This document shows, piece by piece, positions 60,636 to 64,000 of a stretch of 64,000 nt of DNA. Both the position numbers and the translations under genes were made by a program. Source of the DNA: Blepharisma stoltei (lineage: Eukaryota > Ciliophora > Heterotrichea > Heterotrichida > Blepharismidae); the NCBI GenBank assembly GCA_914767885.1, contig CAJZBQ010000053.1:806001-870000 (forward strand). Direction: 5' to 3'. The notes below the pieces were generated by a model. The model had not been told where the DNA came from and did no database searches. It was given only the letters and a program-made list of their open reading frames with translations. Position 1 is the stretch's first letter; every line of letters starts with the position of its first letter.

Positions 60636-61719
60636 CTATATGTGCTTGACATAATTTTCGTCGATAAACCTACTCTGTGCTCTCCTTGCTAACTTATGCC
60701 AGTCTAGCCTTTCTCATCCATTTTCCAAAGCTTTGATAAATTTTTTCCTACCTTCTTGTGTGCTTTGATAAGGTTTAATTGCAGACAATATTTCCATAAT
60801 ATTTCTACAATCCATAATTTTTGCCTTCAGTCTTGCCAAAATTTCAAGTATAAGTTTATATCTAGCTGAATACTTTATTTAAGGCTCTTTCATGCCTATA
60901 TTATATTCCTGAATCTACATAAAAATTATCATTCAAAATATTTTTCATTTAAAATTTTAAAAAATACAGCCAAATCACTATATAAATAAAACTCCACCCA
61001 TATTTAAAAAATTTATTCAAAATCCAGCCTGTCTGCTCAATAGGTATCAAGTTCATAAACAGCACAAAGCATCAATCAGAAATAATCATATGCATGCTAA
61101 CCCCATTCTCCGACAAATGCTCATATAAGCTTGGCATAGATTCCTTCAGTAAATGTTCAATAACTCTACAGTGCTTTTCCAGTCCCGGCAAATCTTGTGA
61201 AAAATTATCAACTAGCTTGTATTGCTCAATTAATGCAACAAAAAATCAAAAAGCTTGGACTTCGGAGGTATGCCAAAGAAGAACCGCTACTATAAAATTC
61301 ATCCCTTGAACGTAGCCAAGATTAGGGTTATATTTTGCAAATGCCAATAGGACTCTTCTTAAGACTGGTCTTCCTATTCCATGGCTAAAATAATCAACGT
61401 CTGGGAATGTCCTTTGTACATCCAAATCAATTTGTTGCCGTGAATGATTAAAATTCGGCCCCTCAAGCTGAATTTGATTTATTACTTTATATAAAGCATC
61501 TCCATTTGCTGGCATGCTATGAAACTGCTTTCATTTTAGCGAATTTATACATTCTCCATGCTTAGTCTTTTCTTTCAAAAAATTCTCAAATGTCCGGAGA
61601 AATAAATTTCCATGATTACACAGACATTGTGGTGAGTGGTGAATATAAAGTGGGCTTATGGACGTTTTTTCTTCAAGGTCTTTAGAACGGGAATGTTCTC
61701 TTCTGAATTTTAGTTTCAT
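60636..61719 (-). CDS. TBC-domain RabGAP
   Basis: 323 aa after removal of a 112-nt IES. TBC fingerprint: LDVQRTFPDVDYFSHGIGRP (arginine-finger motif R-x-x-x in DVQRTFP), VLLAFAKYNPNLGYVQGMNF (glutamine-finger YVQGM), then FWFFVALIEQYKLV, SLYEHLSENGVSMHMIISDW, NKFFKYGWSFIYSARYKLIL, EILARLKAKI. Both catalytic fingers (Arg, Gln) are present, so it should be an active Rab GTPase-activating protein in membrane traffic. TGA at 61531-61533 encodes Trp. N-terminal 60 residues are basic. Confidence 0.92.
60871..60984 (-). mobile_element. TA-bounded IES (112 nt) in TBC gene
   Basis: TA on the coding strand at 60984-60983 and 60872-60871. Removal joins KYGWSFIY to SARYKLILEIL, continuing the last TBC helices; the unremoved frame ends quickly at FLKF. 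AT-rich with stops. Confidence 0.75.
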
Positions 61720-61810
61720 TTTATATCAGATTAATAGAAATAGCCATAACTTTTCTTGAATTTGAGCATACTGCCAGCTTAATTTATTGCTGGAAATGGC
61801 TAATGATTAT

Positions 61811-62195
61811 TAACTCCCCCCCTCCGTGAGCGAACAAAAAAATTTTGTTCGCTCACGGAGGGGGGTTAATTTTTTTTTTTAAAAAAAATTTATATATAAA
61901 TTTTATAAAAAATATTTTTTTCGAAATTTAAAAAAATCCTAATTTGCAAAAATTGGGAAGCAAATATTAATTTAATTTGCAAAATTTATGTTTTAAAACG
62001 CAATTTGTTTAAAATTAAACAGAATTAGCTCTAGATTTCATTATACTAATTATCACTTATATATCAAAATTTTTTTCCATTAAAATTTTTTCTATTAAAA
62101 AAATTTTTGTTCACTCACGGAGGGTGGGTTTTTGGTCAAAAAATGGCGATTTTTCTAATGGTTTTGTTCGCTCACGGAGGGGGGGGGGGGAGTAA
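61811..62195 (+). mobile_element. Intergenic MITE, young copy
   Basis: TAA 61811-61813 and 62193-62195 flank a nearly intact copy: left hairpin arm CTCCCCCCCTCCGTGAGCGA paired with TCGCTCACGGAGGGGGGTTAA, interior CTAATTTGCAAAAATTGGG, right end TTCGCTCACGGAGGG then a 13-G run. Arms use GCGAAC where the 8256 copy has GTGAAC, so this is a slightly different subfamily. Confidence 0.92.
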
Positions 62196-62233
62196 GGAAA
62201 AAATTTACAAATGCTGAATAACTGTTATTATCA

Positions 62234-63307
62234 TTATTCAACTTTTCTTGTGGATAGCTCGATTCCTGAGGTTTCGTTATTTATGTAAGTTTCATTTGTT
62301 TCTATTATGCTTTGTGTGTTAATATCTTTTAAATGAGAAATTTTAACGATTGCGAATTCTGAGTGAGACATCTGATAATGCATGTACTCCATCGTTGCTT
62401 TTTGCCTTGGGGCAAAAAGCAAGGGAGATTTTTTTGGACAAATCGCGGTATTGAAATTTTGAAATTTTGATTTAGAAAAAGGGCTGATTCCGAAGCTTTT
62501 TCAGGCCTTTTTTATATGCTCGTAAGTAGTTTGATTAGTAATTACCAAAAATAAGTGATAAAATAGCAGCCCAGTTAGAAAATGAATAAACTGTTTAATT
62601 CTTACAACGATTGAGCTTAATATATAAAGAGTAGACACTACAATGCCCATTAAATATTCAACGCTTTGCAGCTCATGAGGATTTACAAAATATTTCACGA
62701 TAAATATAATGCAAATTACTAAGCCAAACCAGCTAGAAATAGTAGTAAAAAATATATAGCACACAAAATAATGATAATTTCTTTTGCCTATACAATTTCC
62801 AAGCCAAGGACAGTGATGGTCGAATTTCTCTACACATAAATTGCACTCTGGACAGTGAGTCGCTCTTGGAGGCCTTGCAATAAAACATGATTTACAATTT
62901 TTTAGCAAAATCATCCGGCCGTTATTTATAATGCTAAATCCTTTGCTATCAAGAGCTGCAATTTTGCTAGGCTCAAGCTGCATCGAAAAGGATAAAGTAG
63001 GCGCATATTTCGGACCAAATGCAAAAGGTGGGATTTGTTTTGGGATGTAGCCAGGATTAGTTAGGGATGTTAAAATCAAAAAGACGGTACTAATAATGAT
63101 TATTGAGCCAAAAATGATAGAAAAGAAATACTTTTCATCTAAATTCTTCAACGGAAAAATTATCACGATAATTCCAGATGTCACATGAATAAGTAGTGTT
63201 ATGAGAGGACGATGCCAATCCGAGCTGCTTAACGTTTACCCTACCATTATTCTTCCATCGCAATAAAATTTATGTGTCCCAGGTCATAGAAAATAAGCTT
63301 TTCCCAT
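62234..63307 (-). CDS. DHHC palmitoyltransferase
   Basis: 352-aa protein acyltransferase that palmitoylates Cys residues at Golgi, ER or plasma membrane. From ATG 63305-63307: [23 protein letters not shown], then across a 15-nt intron [20 protein letters not shown]; second [21 protein letters not shown]; the cysteine-rich core [40 protein letters not shown] (DHHC catalytic Cys), two further TMs ([37 protein letters not shown]), and a tail joined through TGA (Trp) at 62501-62503. All zinc-binding Cys/His of the core are present. Confidence 0.95.
63225..63239 (-). other. 15-nt spliceosomal intron in DHHC gene
   Basis: GTAAACGTTAAGCAG separates IMVG from [11 protein letters not shown]; removing it gives the family's usual GR...G-x-D motif upstream of the first TM helix. 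Confidence 0.85.
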
Positions 63308-63539
63308 AATTATTATAGGGATGCTAAGAAATATTTGTATTTTTGAGAAATCTATACGTTCAATAAAATAATTGCGAGAGAAGTAACGAAGTTGAATATC
63401 TAATAATATAAAATTTCTCATCTACAACTCAATTTGCTGACTCAAAAAACTCTACTATTTAATTAGTAGAATAATTAAATCTAATTTAATGAGAATAATT
63501 AGTATTATATAATAATTCCCTTTTCAAGTAATCATATAC

Positions 63540-64000
63540 ATAAAATGGCCGGAGACGAGCGACCCGTCCTTCCGTGGCGGGTGTCCTTATGTATACCGGA
63601 CATGGTTTTTTGGATGCGGAGAGCTACTCAAGGGAAGAGTTAGCCTCGAGGCGAGAGGCCTAGCTCAATTTCCGCTGATTTTGGGACTCAACCCGGGCAG
63701 CAGTTTTTCGCATTCTTTTTGCCAGTAGCGCCGAGGCCCCAGACTCGGTGTCCGAAAGAGGCAGGGTGAGTTACCTGCCTAGGCTACTTGGTGGCTTAGC
63801 CCCGAATCCCGCAAGGGGTTGAGTTCTTTCTTGGAGATGATCCGGGAAAGAGAGGGTGGCGAAGCTAGACTTGGGGATCTCAAGGGCACAAGTCTCTCCA
63901 GTTAAAAGGGTCCTCTCACGAGGGCGATCTGGCCAACCGGAGGCAAAGACTGGCGTAATTCGGGGCGGAAGGCTGAGTTGGAAATGGTGGTGCTCGGCGA
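63540..64000. mobile_element. GC-rich interspersed element, 5' part (runs off window)
   Basis: Beginning at TACATAAAATGGCCGGAG the composition changes abruptly from AT-rich to strongly GC-rich and stays so to the window end. The AT-to-GC border uses the same TAAAATGGC start as families A and B. No open frame of useful length or domain was seen in the 460 bp available. It is longer than families A and B in its visible part, so it may be the end of a longer, possibly coding retroelement. Confidence 0.6.

Overview
This window looks like micronuclear (germline) DNA of a heterotrich ciliate, most probably Blepharisma or a close relative. Three things point there. (1) UGA is read as tryptophan while UAA and UAG end genes: conserved proteins run straight through in-frame TGA codons, for example in the dynein heavy chain at 10144-10146 and 3659-3661, the potassium channel at 46723-46725, the TBC protein at 61531-61533 and the DHHC protein at 62501-62503. 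(2) Introns are tiny: four convincing ones of exactly 15 nt (48735-48749, 51796-51810, 56938-56952, 63225-63239). (3) Many genes are broken by AT-rich or GC-rich inserts which, if cut out between short direct repeats (TTA/TAA, TA, or 9-17 bp), restore one clean reading frame. That is how internal eliminated sequences (IESs) behave before macronuclear development.

Layout. 1-93: end of a RING-H2 gene. 213-13834 (minus): a complete axonemal dynein heavy chain cut by six inserts; removing them leaves 12069 nt, exactly 4023 codons. 14407-16965: a tubulin-tyrosine-ligase-like gene with a two-part insert. 17022-18302: FAIM-like/disordered protein. 19700-23888: disrupted Kelch-like gene, then an Arg/Ser-rich and a WD40 reading frame that may be one gene. 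24127-29640: histone H2B, Spc24-like, SABATH-type methyltransferase, an unknown 504-aa protein, ARP1/centractin and TRM112. 29700-30960: a GC-rich stretch holding a MITE inside a MITE. 30965-37674: ATP synthase subunit d-like gene, small unknown genes, ribosomal P2, two decayed MITEs. 37763-42371: long LRR protein and small genes. 42690-44140: GC-rich hairpin region and a decayed piggyBac transposase, lying between two paralogous small genes. 45412-48752: cyclic-nucleotide-domain potassium channel with three inserts. 48792-52295: XAP5, UTP11 and LMBR1-domain genes. 52711-57660: Kelch protein, CDC14, UNC119. 57698-60220: tryptophan-rich proteins. 60636-63307: TBC RabGAP, an intergenic MITE, DHHC palmitoyltransferase. 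63540-64000: start of another GC-rich element.

The genes are ordinary eukaryotic housekeeping and ciliary/trafficking genes (dynein, TTLL, UNC119, ARP1, CDC14, TBC, DHHC) with no sign of operons. The unusual content is the insert population. It comprises (a) one MITE family with TAA/TTA target duplications and a self-complementary left end, seen at many ages; (b) short TA-bounded IESs of about 58-240 bp; (c) GC-rich, retroposon-like elements of about 240-590 bp flanked by 9-17 bp duplications, most of them sharing an end resembling TAAAATGGC and several lying inside coding sequence. Family (c), and the question of how long-duplication elements are removed without breaking frame, is the most novel signal I see. 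All family names come from reading motifs by eye; no database search was possible.
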